DNA from: Exiguobacterium sp018617385
GTDB taxonomy: Bacteria > Bacillota > Bacilli > Exiguobacteriales > Exiguobacteriaceae
Length of the DNA stretch: 64,000 nucleotides
NCBI RefSeq assembly: GCF_018617385.1
Contig: NZ_JACSKA010000007.1
Location: 18,113 to 82,112, forward strand
Direction: 5' to 3'
A program made the translations under genes and the position numbers. Below are positions 53,614 through 62,762 of the stretch, in pieces. The notes beneath the pieces were generated by a model. It did no database searches. It was given only the letters and a program-made list of their open reading frames with translations, and was not told where the DNA came from. The stretch's first letter is position 1. Each line of letters begins with the position of its first letter.

Positions 53614-55398
53614 ATGTCAAAACGTTATATCGGCATTGATTTAGGTACAACGAACTCAACAGTCAGTGTGGCTAACCTCACAGTTCGAGGAGATATTGAG
53701 TCGCAAACACTAGAAGTGGCACAAGTAGATGAAAGTGGAAATTCAATTATTTTAGACCAGACGTTACCCTCTGTTTTATATGTGGACGATCAAGGTCAAC
53801 CATATGTCGGCCGTTTCTCTAAACGAATGAATGGCGTGTACCCGACCCAGGTCATTAAAGAAGCGAAACGACATATCGGTGATGATGTTTCTTGGGATAT
53901 CAAAGGAGAGAATATCCGTCCAGAAATGGTCTCTTCTTATGTGTTGAAGAGCCTGAAGGCTCAGGCTGAAGAGTATTACGGAGGCGAGAAGATTAATAGC
54001 GTCGTTATCACCATTCCAGCGAACTTTAATTTTCAGCAACAACAGGCAACAAAAGCAGCGGGAGTGTTGAGTGGATTCGATAAAGAAAATATTCATATGA
54101 TTCCGGAACCAACTGCTGCATTAATCGATTTTTTAAATGAAGAGAAAAAGCTAGATCCATCGGCACGACGTTTAGATTTAGGAGATTCAAAGAAAAACTT
54201 GATGGTGTTTGACCTTGGGGGTGGGACATGTGACGTTTCAATTCTTCAAGTAGGAGAATCGACGTCGGGAGGAATCGACATCCAGGAACTATCCATCTCG
54301 CAATATACCGAGCTAGGTGGTATCGATTTTGACAAGAAGATTGTGAATGAATTACTTAAGAAGATCTTGATCCAACAAGGATTAAATATGAAGCAATTCC
54401 AAGAAAAGTATGAAAAGAAAGACATTCGCAAGCTATATGAGAATCTCTTAGACTTTGCAGAGCGGGCTAAGAAGGGGTTAAGTACTAAAATTGAGAACCA
54501 ACTCCGTTTACAACAGATGGATTATTACGAGAACAGTTCAAAATTTGATCATCTGAACTATCGAGAAATGCTCTCTTCACAGCTTCCGTCAGATTTAATC
54601 ACAACGCTAAGCATCACTAAGAAGGAATATGACACAATCATTGCCGAGTTGCTATATAAGGACAAGAGTAAACAAGGACAAAACATTGAAGAGCCTATTC
54701 TAAATGCATTGCAACACTCTAAGGCAGGACAGATGTCTGTTGAAGATATCGATGGGGTCTTCTTGGTCGGTGGGATGACTTATTATCACACGATTCAAGA
54801 GAGAATCTATGAGATTTTTGGTAGACGGTTAAAGCCTATCAAATCAATTAACCCAATGTTCGCCGTCAGCCGAGGCGCAGCAATTTATCACCATCAAATT
54901 GACCAGATTCATTTTAAGACGAGTGATCAAATGCAAATGCCAGATACAGACACTACAGGGAAGTCTGTTGTGTTTACAAACACGGTTCCAAGCAATGTCT
55001 ATATTGATGTAATTGGAGCCGATCCTGTCGCATTACTAGAGAAAGGAATGAAACTACCTTTCGAGCGTATCATTGAAGATCGGTTCATTGTGACCGGAGG
55101 AAGTAATACGAAATCAGTCAATGCGATGGAGTTAGAGTTGTTTACTGCACTGACAGCCAAATCAATCAACACTAAGAAATTAAAATCAGCCCAAGTGGTG
55201 TTCAAAAAACCGGTCCCAATCAATTCAAAACTGGTGTTAAAAGTAGAGTGTAATAAAGAGCGCGAAGTATCGGTCAAAGCATGGTTAGAAGATGACGAGA
55301 CAGAAGTGCTCGATGTCAATATCGGAGCACATGAGTTCACTGAAGAAGAGATTCAATCGCTTCGTGAAAAACAAGCGCGTTTAAACAAGATTGGCTAA
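53614..55398 (+). CDS. Hsp70/DnaK-family chaperone-like ATPase
   Basis: 594 aa from the ATG at 53614 with AAGGAGG nine bases upstream; an earlier in-frame ATG lies inside the preceding gene. Actin-like ATPase motifs are intact: GIDLGTTNSTVSV near 6-18, IPEPTAALIDFL, VFDLGGGTCDVSIL, VFLVGGMTYYHTIQ. The C-terminal ~150 residues are a beta-rich substrate-binding-like domain ending in a short helix. It lacks the typical DnaK lid and EEVD-type tail, and key loops differ from housekeeping DnaK. It is likely specialised for the neighbouring proteins. Confidence 0.9.
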   Translation: MSKRYIGIDLGTTNSTVSVANLTVRGDIESQTLEVAQVDESGNSIILDQTLPSVLYVDDQGQPYVGRFSKRMNGVYPTQVIKEAKRHIGDDVSWDIKGENIRPEMVSSYVLKSLKAQAEEYYGGEKINSVVITIPANFNFQQQQATKAAGVLSGFDKENIHMIPEPTAALIDFLNEEKKLDPSARRLDLGDSKKNLMVFDLGGGTCDVSILQVGESTSGGIDIQELSISQYTELGGIDFDKKIVNELLKKILIQQGLNMKQFQEKYEKKDIRKLYENLLDFAERAKKGLSTKIENQLRLQQMDYYENSSKFDHLNYREMLSSQLPSDLITTLSITKKEYDTIIAELLYKDKSKQGQNIEEPILNALQHSKAGQMSVEDIDGVFLVGGMTYYHTIQERIYEIFGRRLKPIKSINPMFAVSRGAAIYHHQIDQIHFKTSDQMQMPDTDTTGKSVVFTNTVPSNVYIDVIGADPVALLEKGMKLPFERIIEDRFIVTGGSNTKSVNAMELELFTALTAKSINTKKLKSAQVVFKKPVPINSKLVLKVECNKEREVSVKAWLEDDETEVLDVNIGAHEFTEEEIQSLREKQARLNKIG

Positions 55399-55410
55399 GG
55401 AGGAACATAC

Positions 55411-57114
55411 ATGTCGATGAAAGATAGAATGTCTGAAAGTACTTTGCATAAGTTAATGAGTATGAGACAAGGACTTGAAGAGGTTGAGACTGAGGAAAAG
55501 TTTGGTTTTAGTGAAGACGAGGAAGAGAGCATTCGAAATGAATTACTACAACAAGCCGAAAAAGAGGACGCGAGTGAAGAAATCGATGACGATTTCTTCA
55601 CGTCGCTCTCTGGCCCGTCTCAGTCAGGTGGGAACGAAAAACTGGTAGAGGTAGAATATTTAGGTCGTATCGGTTATGTGGATATTTCTTTTGAGAGTTT
55701 AGACGAAGATATTGCTGAAGAAGATGCACGTCACATCGTTGATGCGCTCGAAACAATGGCATATGAAAGTGACTCATTTAAAAGAAAAAAAGCAGCCAAA
55801 GAAGTTGAAGCGTATGGAGAAAAGGCGGTCTCAATTATTTTCCGTGAGTGCCGAAAGTTTGATTTGACGGATGAAGTGAAGCGAGAAGAGATCATTCATC
55901 TATTAAGTCGATTGGCGACAAGAAGTTTAAAAGGTCGCAAAACAATTAAGGCAGTTCTTGAAAAAGCGAGTAGCACGCAACATCTTATATTAGCAGTGAT
56001 GGCAGCCGGGTCTGTCCGAGAGCGTGAAGCGGTAAAAAGCATCTTAAACCATATGTCTAACCCTGATTTTGTTCCCAGTGGTCTAGAGGCACTTATTAAG
56101 ATCAGAGACAAAGAATCGGTTGCGTCTATCATTAACATCTTAAGCCGCCTTGATGCGAGCCGAAGTGATTTGATTGACCAAGTCATTCAATTAGCACCTC
56201 GTTTCTCAGATTTCGGACCTGAAGCGGTAAAACCAGTGTTCGACGCGTATATTCAAGGTGAAAATCGTGCAATCAGACCGTTTTTCACCTTAGCTCTTCG
56301 TTCGTTCAAAGAAGATGCTGTGCCAGTACTAGCGGCTGTTTTAGAAGATGAAACAGATGAAGGTAAACTTATGCCAATCTGTATGACACTTGGTGGTTTG
56401 AAATTGTCATATTCTACACAGTTACTTGTAGATGCTTTTTCTAAATACCCGAATAAGAAACGTGTCATTGTTCGTGGATTAAGTCATACAAATGATTCAA
56501 ATCTAGTACCGATGTTAGTGAATGAATTGAAAACAACACCAGATATTAGACTTAAACAAGAATGCTTAGGCGCAATCGCTCATCTTGCACATAATGACAA
56601 AGAACTAATTCCTGTCATCAAACCATACCTAAGTGAACAACGGAACAACCTTCATCTTGATGCACTGAACTGTTTAGTACGTCTAGGGGATCGTGACTCT
56701 CTCGTCACATACATTGATACATTAATGAACGGACACGAAAATGAGCAGTATGTGTTACAAAAACATCTTCCTAAAATGCCGTTTAAATTAATGGTGAAAA
56801 TGGCGGAGACCATGCTAACTTGTCCAGATGAAAAAGCGATTTTATTAGTGACATCATTACAGCGTGCGAATATTGTTCCTCAGGAAGTCGGACCGATTTT
56901 ACAATCGAAATTAAATCAAAATCCTGCTCCTTCACTTAAGTTAGAGATTTATCGTCTGATCGGTAAACACGTGAATAAGAAAAAAGAACTTCTCTCGCAA
57001 GAAGTGTTATATAAAGCAAGACGTGATGAAGACGATCCACGTGTCATTCGTGAGCTTGATCAGATCATTCAGAATATGCGCAAAGAAAAAGGGCGTATTT
57101 CGACACTTCGGTAA
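55411..57114 (+). CDS. HEAT-repeat protein of the Hsp70 operon
   Basis: 567 aa; AAGGAGG lies seven bases before the ATG. After an acidic N-terminal ~80 residues, helical repeats of ~35 residues run to the end: EVKREEIIHLLSRLATRSLKG, EAVKSILNHMSNPDFVPSGLEALIKIRDKESVASIINILSRLD, LKQECLGAIAHLAHNDKELIPVIKPYL, LHLDALNCLVRLGDRDSL. HEAT arrays are protein-binding scaffolds. No enzyme motif. It follows the Hsp70 gene by 12 bases, so a scaffold or client role is likely. Confidence 0.8.
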   Translation: MSMKDRMSESTLHKLMSMRQGLEEVETEEKFGFSEDEEESIRNELLQQAEKEDASEEIDDDFFTSLSGPSQSGGNEKLVEVEYLGRIGYVDISFESLDEDIAEEDARHIVDALETMAYESDSFKRKKAAKEVEAYGEKAVSIIFRECRKFDLTDEVKREEIIHLLSRLATRSLKGRKTIKAVLEKASSTQHLILAVMAAGSVREREAVKSILNHMSNPDFVPSGLEALIKIRDKESVASIINILSRLDASRSDLIDQVIQLAPRFSDFGPEAVKPVFDAYIQGENRAIRPFFTLALRSFKEDAVPVLAAVLEDETDEGKLMPICMTLGGLKLSYSTQLLVDAFSKYPNKKRVIVRGLSHTNDSNLVPMLVNELKTTPDIRLKQECLGAIAHLAHNDKELIPVIKPYLSEQRNNLHLDALNCLVRLGDRDSLVTYIDTLMNGHENEQYVLQKHLPKMPFKLMVKMAETMLTCPDEKAILLVTSLQRANIVPQEVGPILQSKLNQNPAPSLKLEIYRLIGKHVNKKKELLSQEVLYKARRDEDDPRVIRELDQIIQNMRKEKGRISTLR

Positions 57115-57159
57115 TGTTAGTAAATCTGTCACTATATTAAATAGATTGGAGCAATTCCA

Positions 57160-58524
57160 ATGAGACGCAAAAGCGGTGGAAAAGAGAAGAAAATGCGGTA
57201 CATCGAGGTCGAAGGTGTGAAGAATGAATATCTTGATGCTGCACTGCTAAATACTTGTAGTGAAGAAGCGCTTACGACTTTCTTAAAGTCCGAGCCTAAA
57301 CTAATCAAAAAGTCAGGATTAACAATCCAAGAACTAAATCAAAATACATTGGAATACAACGAAATCATTCAAGCAGTGAGTCCACACTTATTAGAAAGTT
57401 ACACATTTTATAACTTTCTCGCCAATCGGTGTGAAAAGATACATGATGAAATTTTGTTTGATTTATTCGAGGATGCCTACAAAGAGTTCACACATGATGA
57501 GCTTGAATCGGCAATGAAAGAACGTCTACTAGAAGAAGAACTTACAATTTCTGTGGCAATAAACGTTCTCCGCTTTTATAAGAACGGAGAATTTAAACAA
57601 ATCATTCACACCTTACTCCATGATGAAGATTGTGTATTGAAGTATTATGATGAATTCGAAATTAAAATCGAAGGCTTTGATTTAGAGTGGGATGAAATGT
57701 TACGTCAAAAATATGAGGGGTTGTTAGGTTTGGAAGATTTTAAAGTTCCAACAGATTCAATAACGGAGAATGGTTTGAATGCCTCTTCAAAATTGAAGAT
57801 TGTTCTAAAAATGCTTAATGATGTTGCTTCTGAAATCGATGATTTAGATAATCAAGCTGAGTTACAAGAGTTACTGTCTACAGAGCAAGAACGAGTGATG
57901 ATTCTTACAAAACAACAGGATGAACTGAAAAAAGATTTGAAGTCTAAAGAGACACAAATTAAATCATTAAATAAAGAAAATCGCGCCTTAGTGAAACAGC
58001 TAGAAACAGCGAATCAAAAGGTTGAACAAAATCAAAAAGAAGTCGGACGACTCGGACAAGTGCTCGGAGAATCTAGAAAGCAACAAGAAGATCTCGAACA
58101 ACTTAATAACGCGCTAAATCGTAAAGTAACAGTGTTCGAAGTTGAAAAAAATTCTTTATCTTCTACCATGCGAAAAGAGTTTGAGAAATCATCATTTAAA
58201 CTAGTTGAACGGGAAGAAAGTTTGAAAAAACAACTCTTAGAGCAAGAAAATTTACTGAATGTAGAAAAGGAAAAGAATGCTCAATTGAGTGAAGCCTTTG
58301 CCTTATTCAAAGCTGAAGCGGCTGCTGATTTAGAAAAGTCTAATGAAATCTTAGAGGCTCTTGAGATTGAGAGAAATAAGTTAGTAAGTCAATTGAATAA
58401 TGTTTCAGAAACGGAGTTAACTCAGGTCAGCTCTGATGAATCCGTTGAAGAGGATCCGTTTGATTTTGATCCAGATTCAATCGGAGATTTTATCAATTTT
58501 GATAACAAGCCGACACGAAATTGA
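57160..58524 (+). CDS. coiled-coil protein closing the Hsp70 operon
   Basis: 454 aa; GGAG lies eight bases before the ATG. Residues 1-210 are a globular acidic helical domain (FYNFLANRCEKIHDEILFDLFEDAYKEFTHDELESAM). Residues ~215-430 are a long coiled coil (EQERVMILTKQQDELKKDLKSKETQIKSLNKENRALVKQLETANQKVEQNQKEV). The C-terminus is an acidic tail (EEDPFDFDPDSIGDFINFD). No family recognised. The shape suggests a tether or sensor within the five-gene set. Confidence 0.75.
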   Translation: MRRKSGGKEKKMRYIEVEGVKNEYLDAALLNTCSEEALTTFLKSEPKLIKKSGLTIQELNQNTLEYNEIIQAVSPHLLESYTFYNFLANRCEKIHDEILFDLFEDAYKEFTHDELESAMKERLLEEELTISVAINVLRFYKNGEFKQIIHTLLHDEDCVLKYYDEFEIKIEGFDLEWDEMLRQKYEGLLGLEDFKVPTDSITENGLNASSKLKIVLKMLNDVASEIDDLDNQAELQELLSTEQERVMILTKQQDELKKDLKSKETQIKSLNKENRALVKQLETANQKVEQNQKEVGRLGQVLGESRKQQEDLEQLNNALNRKVTVFEVEKNSLSSTMRKEFEKSSFKLVEREESLKKQLLEQENLLNVEKEKNAQLSEAFALFKAEAAADLEKSNEILEALEIERNKLVSQLNNVSETELTQVSSDESVEEDPFDFDPDSIGDFINFDNKPTRN

Positions 58525-58595
58525 GAAGAGGGATATTTATAAAAAAGATAATCTCTCAATATCAATGAAGAGGTACATTTGATAAGTTAATGATC

Positions 58596-58643
58596 AAAAA
58601 AAGCTGTATACATTTTGAAGTAGAAATGTATACAGCTTTTTTC
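58596..58643. repeat. GTATAC-type palindrome, copy 2, also terminator-like
   Basis: AGCTGTATACATTT (58602-58615) and AAATGTATACAGCT (58624-58637) are exact reverse complements. They are flanked by A7 on the left and T6 on the right, so it can also serve as a bidirectional terminator for the Hsp70 operon and the minus-strand gene beyond. Confidence 0.7.
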
Positions 58644-58673
58644 ATATTTATTAGTTGAATTTATTTTTAGTCG

Positions 58674-58988
58674 TTATGATAGTTCCCATTCTTTCCTGCA
58701 AATCAGGCAATATTGAGTATTGTATGGGGATGTTTGGACAGCACTACCTCCATCTAATCTACGATGACCTAAATTAGAGCAGATCTGTTTCACTTCTTCG
58801 CGCTCTTTTTGTAAAGATAGGTCTATAATTTTCAATTCATTGTGAAGAAAATCTGCTGTAGATTGATCAGGAGATCTTGTGTCTATCACATGCTGTACAT
58901 AATTATATATAGATTCAATCTTATCTCTAGCGCTTACAGCTTCAGCAAGTTTGTTTTTGAGTCGGTCTGCAGTTGTTACATAGTGCAT
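58674..58988 (-). CDS. small protein with C-terminal Cys/His cluster
   Basis: 104 aa; AGAGGGAA lies before the ATG. A helical first part (LKNKLAEAVSARDKIESIYNYVQHVID) is followed by CSNLGHRR ... YCLICRKEW, where Cys, His and CxxC could form a zinc site. No family recognised. It lies opposite to the Hsp70 operon. Confidence 0.65.
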   Translation of the reverse strand: MHYVTTADRLKNKLAEAVSARDKIESIYNYVQHVIDTRSPDQSTADFLHNELKIIDLSLQKEREEVKQICSNLGHRRLDGGSAVQTSPYNTQYCLICRKEWELS

Positions 58989-59733
58989 ATCATTCCCTCT
59001 TTTCTTCTAACGAGATTATTCTGAGCATTTGAATTACTGTTTAAAAAGATTGCTAGTGTGTCTAGTAAAATCAATGCAATGACGGTTAGTAACAAAATGG
59101 TCTTTTGAGATGCCGAGCTTGTTATCAATAATGTATCATGCGAGTACTAGCAACAGCTATTAAAATGATAGAGAGTTATAACTCGATTTCCATGTAGTAA
59201 CAAAAGATAATTAGACGATCCTGAAATTCTGATCTCTGATTGTATTCATCTACAAACAGAGACTGTGTGGTTCAAAACGTTTATCAATTAAAGAGGTTAG
59301 GGCGATTCTAATTACGAGACCGAGCACGTATATGTACGACAATCGTGTCTCGGTGACAAACGAATTTACAAAGGATATACAGAATGCTTATGTGAACAGC
59401 AAGAAGAGAAGGAGTTGCAACGAAAGTAAATGTCAACAATCACTATGGATTTTTGAATCGTGTAGACAAAGACGAATGCCAGATTAGTCGAGAAAAAATG
59501 AATGATCATAATCCATATGCCATACATAATTTTCTTTTCTAAAGTGTATATCGATTCAGCGTACACACTTTTAAATCTCGTAAAAAAGATCAAGCATATG
59601 GTATCCATCTTGTTTCGATGATGAAACACTGTATTTACAAGTGATGATGGAATCACAGTAAGAATTGCGTTTGTTCAGTGTGAAGAGAGTGAACAAAGCT
59701 TAACATCGTTTATCCAAACGTTTTTACCTTAGG
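58989..59733. other. gene-poor region
   Basis: About 750 bases. The only frame of note is on the minus strand (59366-59656, 96 codons). It lacks a ribosome binding site and has a composition that looks like chance, so I leave it out. A hairpin GACCGAGCACG / CGTGTCTCGGT (59318-59354, one bulge) has no T run. The region may be a decayed gene. Confidence 0.5.
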
Positions 59734-59765
59734 ATGTAAACATTTCGACGTCGAAATGTTTACAT
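59734..59765. repeat. GTATAC-type palindrome, copy 3 (perfect 32 bp)
   Basis: ATGTAAACATTTCGAC followed by its exact reverse complement, a perfect 32-bp palindrome. It shares ACATTTCGA/TCGAAATGT with copy 1 (44330) and CATTT/AAATG spacing with copy 2 (58602). Another TTGTATAC stands at 59781. It is likely a protein-binding site. Confidence 0.7.
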
Positions 59766-59788
59766 TTGAACTCTACCGTGTTGTATAC

Positions 59789-59828
59789 AAAAAAGAATGT
59801 TGCTACATGATGTAGCGACATTCTTTTT
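59789..59828. terminator. bidirectional terminator
   Basis: AAAGAATGTTGCTACAT / ATGTAGCGACATTCTTT stem with one mismatch, flanked by A and T runs; ends the minus-strand DUF2075 gene. Confidence 0.8.
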
Positions 59829-61646
59829 TTATAATTCTGGAATGCGTAAGATGTCCTTAAATGTATGCCAGGTTTCCTCGAGTTCTGTCTTATTAGGGAT
59901 ATAGATAATAAGACCATCACGCCCTCTAGTTAAATTGACGCGATATGCATTTCGTTTGATCTGGAGCGGGTCCTCAACGTTTCGTTGAAAATGAGTTCCG
60001 ACCCATTGGCCATCTTTTACATAGAAGTCATTGTCCCACTGCAATATCGCGAAATCGAGTTCTAGTCCTTGCGACTGAAACTCAGTGATTGCGTAATTTA
60101 ACGTTCTACAATAGAAAGGAGAAGTGGGTACGTTAAAATATTGCGCAATTTTTGAAGGACTCTCGTATCGATTATTACGAGGTAGTACTTTAATTTCTTT
60201 TTGATGATCTGCTCCACCTGCGCAAACGACACCAATCGTTTTGGTATCATCTGTATACAGCTCTTGAGCAACCATTTTTGCTATGTCAAGATTTTGCGTA
60301 ATGCGGAGATGGAAGCGTGACGTATCTAAGTCTTGTCCGATTGAAGCAGCGGTTTGAAAATCTGCATCAATGATACTTTTAACAAAGCGACTATATTCGA
60401 GTGCTGCATGTGATCGTAAGGAAGTGTCTAAGTGCAGCATTTCAGATGATTGGACACGAGTAGCATGCGTAAAGAGTGTGGCATCCTGTTTACCATGTAC
60501 AATCACATGTTTATCAATCAACGCCTCATTCCATAAAGGAAGGCCTCCCTCTTCTCCAGAATATATTTCTTGCCCTTCACCGACTAAGCCAATTGTGACA
60601 CTCCAATCTTTGCGTTCGGTTGCAATATTCATGACAATGTCAGGCTCACTCAGGTTAGGAATAGGTATATTCTTATTTACTAACGACTGATTTACTTTAT
60701 TCGTATCCCATGCGCGTTGTGCTTCATCAAAAATGATAATTTGTTCGTGTGGAGTCGATTGGCGCTTTAAGTAATCCATTTTGTAGTTATAAAGACTTTG
60801 CACAAATGTACGATTTTGAAGAGTATGTTGAAGGACGTCTACAAGTGGTCCATTTCCAGATAGATAAATGGCTTCAGGGTGATCATGTACGATTCGTAGA
60901 CCTAAGTATGTTTTACCTGCACCGGGTTCTCCGGTAATCAAGACAAGATGATGCTCATTATGTGATTTTGCTTGTTCAATAATGGATTGTACTGATCTGT
61001 ATACATGTTCAAAATTGCTACTATCAAGAGCGCGAACACGTGGAAGCGGTTCCTGCTTCATAATGGTTTGTGCCGCTTCGATAATTGATGGAGCGGGCTG
61101 ATAAGTACCCTTTAAAAACTCTTCAATACGAAGAGCAGGGGAATCATTTCGTAATAGTACTTTGTTGATAATTCGCTTAAACCCATGTATCGATGCCAGA
61201 TAAATCTTATATTTATTATCTAATATCAAGCGTTCATCTCGGCAATTCGTAAAGAGTAAAATACCATGAACCTCGATTGCTTTATTTTGTATTACTGAAT
61301 GATATTGTTCTAGATCTCGGACATATAAAGAGGTTTGCAGATTTTCTACATTGCCTGGGCTACATGAATTGTAGCTTTTACACTCAATCACAAATAACTG
61401 ATTGTTGACGAGTAATAAAACATCCGGACGGCGACCTCCACCTCTTAAAATCTGATATTCAAAGAGGAGATATGCGTTCAGATAAGGGGTTGTTCGGAAA
61501 ACAAGTTGTAATTTTTCATATGTATCAATCCAAGCCCGATGTTGGCTATCTGAAGCGTCTGGAATCGACTGATGTAAAGCTTCTAAAAATTGATGTTGAT
61601 TTAGCTGTAAAAACTCCAGAATGCTACCGCTCCATCCTACGCTCAT
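59829..61646 (-). CDS. DUF2075 ATPase/helicase-like protein with N-terminal PD-(D/E)xK nuclease domain
   Basis: 605 aa from the ATG at 61646 (GGAGGGAA seven bases upstream); a longer frame starts at 61676 without a site. Residues ~50-125 carry a nuclease core: GGGRRPDVLLLV near 69-80 and FVIECKSY near 84-91. Residues ~230 to the end are the DUF2075 P-loop domain: ITGEPGAGKTY near 236-246, IIIFDEAQRAWD, ITEFQSQGLELDFAILQW, YRVNLTRGRDGLIIYIP. This nuclease-plus-ATPase layout occurs in defence islands and probably cuts or processes invading DNA (inference). Monocistronic. Confidence 0.8.
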   Translation of the reverse strand: MSVGWSGSILEFLQLNQHQFLEALHQSIPDASDSQHRAWIDTYEKLQLVFRTTPYLNAYLLFEYQILRGGGRRPDVLLLVNNQLFVIECKSYNSCSPGNVENLQTSLYVRDLEQYHSVIQNKAIEVHGILLFTNCRDERLILDNKYKIYLASIHGFKRIINKVLLRNDSPALRIEEFLKGTYQPAPSIIEAAQTIMKQEPLPRVRALDSSNFEHVYRSVQSIIEQAKSHNEHHLVLITGEPGAGKTYLGLRIVHDHPEAIYLSGNGPLVDVLQHTLQNRTFVQSLYNYKMDYLKRQSTPHEQIIIFDEAQRAWDTNKVNQSLVNKNIPIPNLSEPDIVMNIATERKDWSVTIGLVGEGQEIYSGEEGGLPLWNEALIDKHVIVHGKQDATLFTHATRVQSSEMLHLDTSLRSHAALEYSRFVKSIIDADFQTAASIGQDLDTSRFHLRITQNLDIAKMVAQELYTDDTKTIGVVCAGGADHQKEIKVLPRNNRYESPSKIAQYFNVPTSPFYCRTLNYAITEFQSQGLELDFAILQWDNDFYVKDGQWVGTHFQRNVEDPLQIKRNAYRVNLTRGRDGLIIYIPNKTELEETWHTFKDILRIPEL

Positions 61647-61793
61647 GTTCGTTCCCTCCATACTTCTTTTATTCATTTTAAAGCATATCGCATGAATAAC
61701 TCATTTCCTCTTCTTGTAAAATGATAATCATTCCCTTTCAATACCTGATAAACTGATAATATAGTTAAATAATGTATGTTAGAGGTGCTTGGG

Positions 61794-62708
61794 TTGTTGA
61801 AAGATAAAAAGTATAAAGCTTTACATCAATTCGATCGGATTAAAAGAACGTTAAGTCAGGAGTACGAATTGATTGGAAAGCAGCATGCAGCTGAATCCAT
61901 TCGGCAGTGTAGTCGAATTGTCTTAGAGCACCAGTGTGAGGAACATGTCGATCAAAAGAAAACAAGTATTCAATATTGTAAGAATCGATATTGTCCGACG
62001 TGTACTGTTCATCGTTCTCATATAATTGGTCAAGAATTGGGTCAAGCCATTGAGTGGTTACATGTACATAAGGTTCGACACGAGAATTGGATTTTCTTAA
62101 CTTTGACGATTCGAAATAGTGATCATGATGAGTTAGCTAGTCAAATTGATTTAATGATGAAAAGCTGGCAACGCTTTTCGCAGCGCAAAGCATTTCGCTC
62201 TGTTGTAAAAGGGTGGTTTCGAGCACTGGAAGTTACATACAACGAAAAGGAACAGACATTTCATCCGCATTTTCATGTATTAATCAATGTACCGCCATCT
62301 TATTTTTCGGGGAAATACTATTTGTCGCAATCGGTCTGGATGCGTCTTTGGAAAGAAAGTTTAGGTGTTTCATACGATCCAGTGGTAGACGTTCGACGTG
62401 TTCGTTCTCACAAGTCAGATACAAAAGACGCATTAACACAAGCGATTTTAGAAGTCTGTAAGTATCCAATGAAAGTATCCGATTTAAACAGCATCATGAA
62501 GCATCAGGTGTTTGATTCATTTGAGAAGGCCTTATTCAAGAGACGACTGATTGCGTTTGGAGGGAATCTAAAAGAATCTCTTCATCATATTCGATCAGAA
62601 CAAAAAGCGACGAATGAGACGACATCTTGTCAGGTATGTGGTTCCCACTTACATCGACACATCTATGTATGGTCAGAAGAAATAGGGCAGTATCAGAATT
62701 GTTCATAA
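61794..62708 (+). CDS. rep: rolling-circle replication initiator (Rep_1, pUB110/pC194-like)
   Basis: 304 aa from the TTG at 61794, six bases after AGAGGTG; an upstream ATG at 61776 lacks a site. A Cys cluster (YCKNRYCPTC) is followed by the HUH nuclease motifs: IFLTLTI (motif 1), HPHFHVLI with His157, His159 and His161 (metal-binding motif 2), and VCKYPMK with the catalytic Tyr224 (motif 3). It nicks the double-strand origin and drives rolling-circle replication. No canonical nick sequence (CTTGATA) is visible nearby. Its presence on a large plasmid with iterons and ParA suggests fusion with a small plasmid. Confidence 0.88.
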   Translation: MLKDKKYKALHQFDRIKRTLSQEYELIGKQHAAESIRQCSRIVLEHQCEEHVDQKKTSIQYCKNRYCPTCTVHRSHIIGQELGQAIEWLHVHKVRHENWIFLTLTIRNSDHDELASQIDLMMKSWQRFSQRKAFRSVVKGWFRALEVTYNEKEQTFHPHFHVLINVPPSYFSGKYYLSQSVWMRLWKESLGVSYDPVVDVRRVRSHKSDTKDALTQAILEVCKYPMKVSDLNSIMKHQVFDSFEKALFKRRLIAFGGNLKESLHHIRSEQKATNETTSCQVCGSHLHRHIYVWSEEIGQYQNCS

Positions 62709-62714
62709 CGTATC

Positions 62715-62762
62715 AAGGAAAGGAACGTGTGGTAATACCGCAGGCATCCTTTCCTTTTTTGT
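62715..62762 (+). terminator. terminator after the rolling-circle rep gene
   Basis: Perfect 10-bp AAGGAAAGGA / TCCTTTCCTT stem followed by TTTT, seven bases beyond the stop. Confidence 0.85.

Noticed and set aside
53614..55398. Housekeeping dnaK operon
   Set aside because: No hrcA, standard grpE or dnaJ; neighbours are a beta-CASP nuclease, HEAT and coiled-coil proteins, and the Hsp70 lacks the usual C-terminal lid.
59366..59656. 96-codon minus-strand frame in the gap before the DUF2075 gene
   Set aside because: No ribosome binding site and a low-information hydrophobic composition.
61680..61793. Rolling-circle double-strand origin just upstream of rep
   Set aside because: No CTTGATA-type nick sequence of the pC194/pUB110 families is present there.
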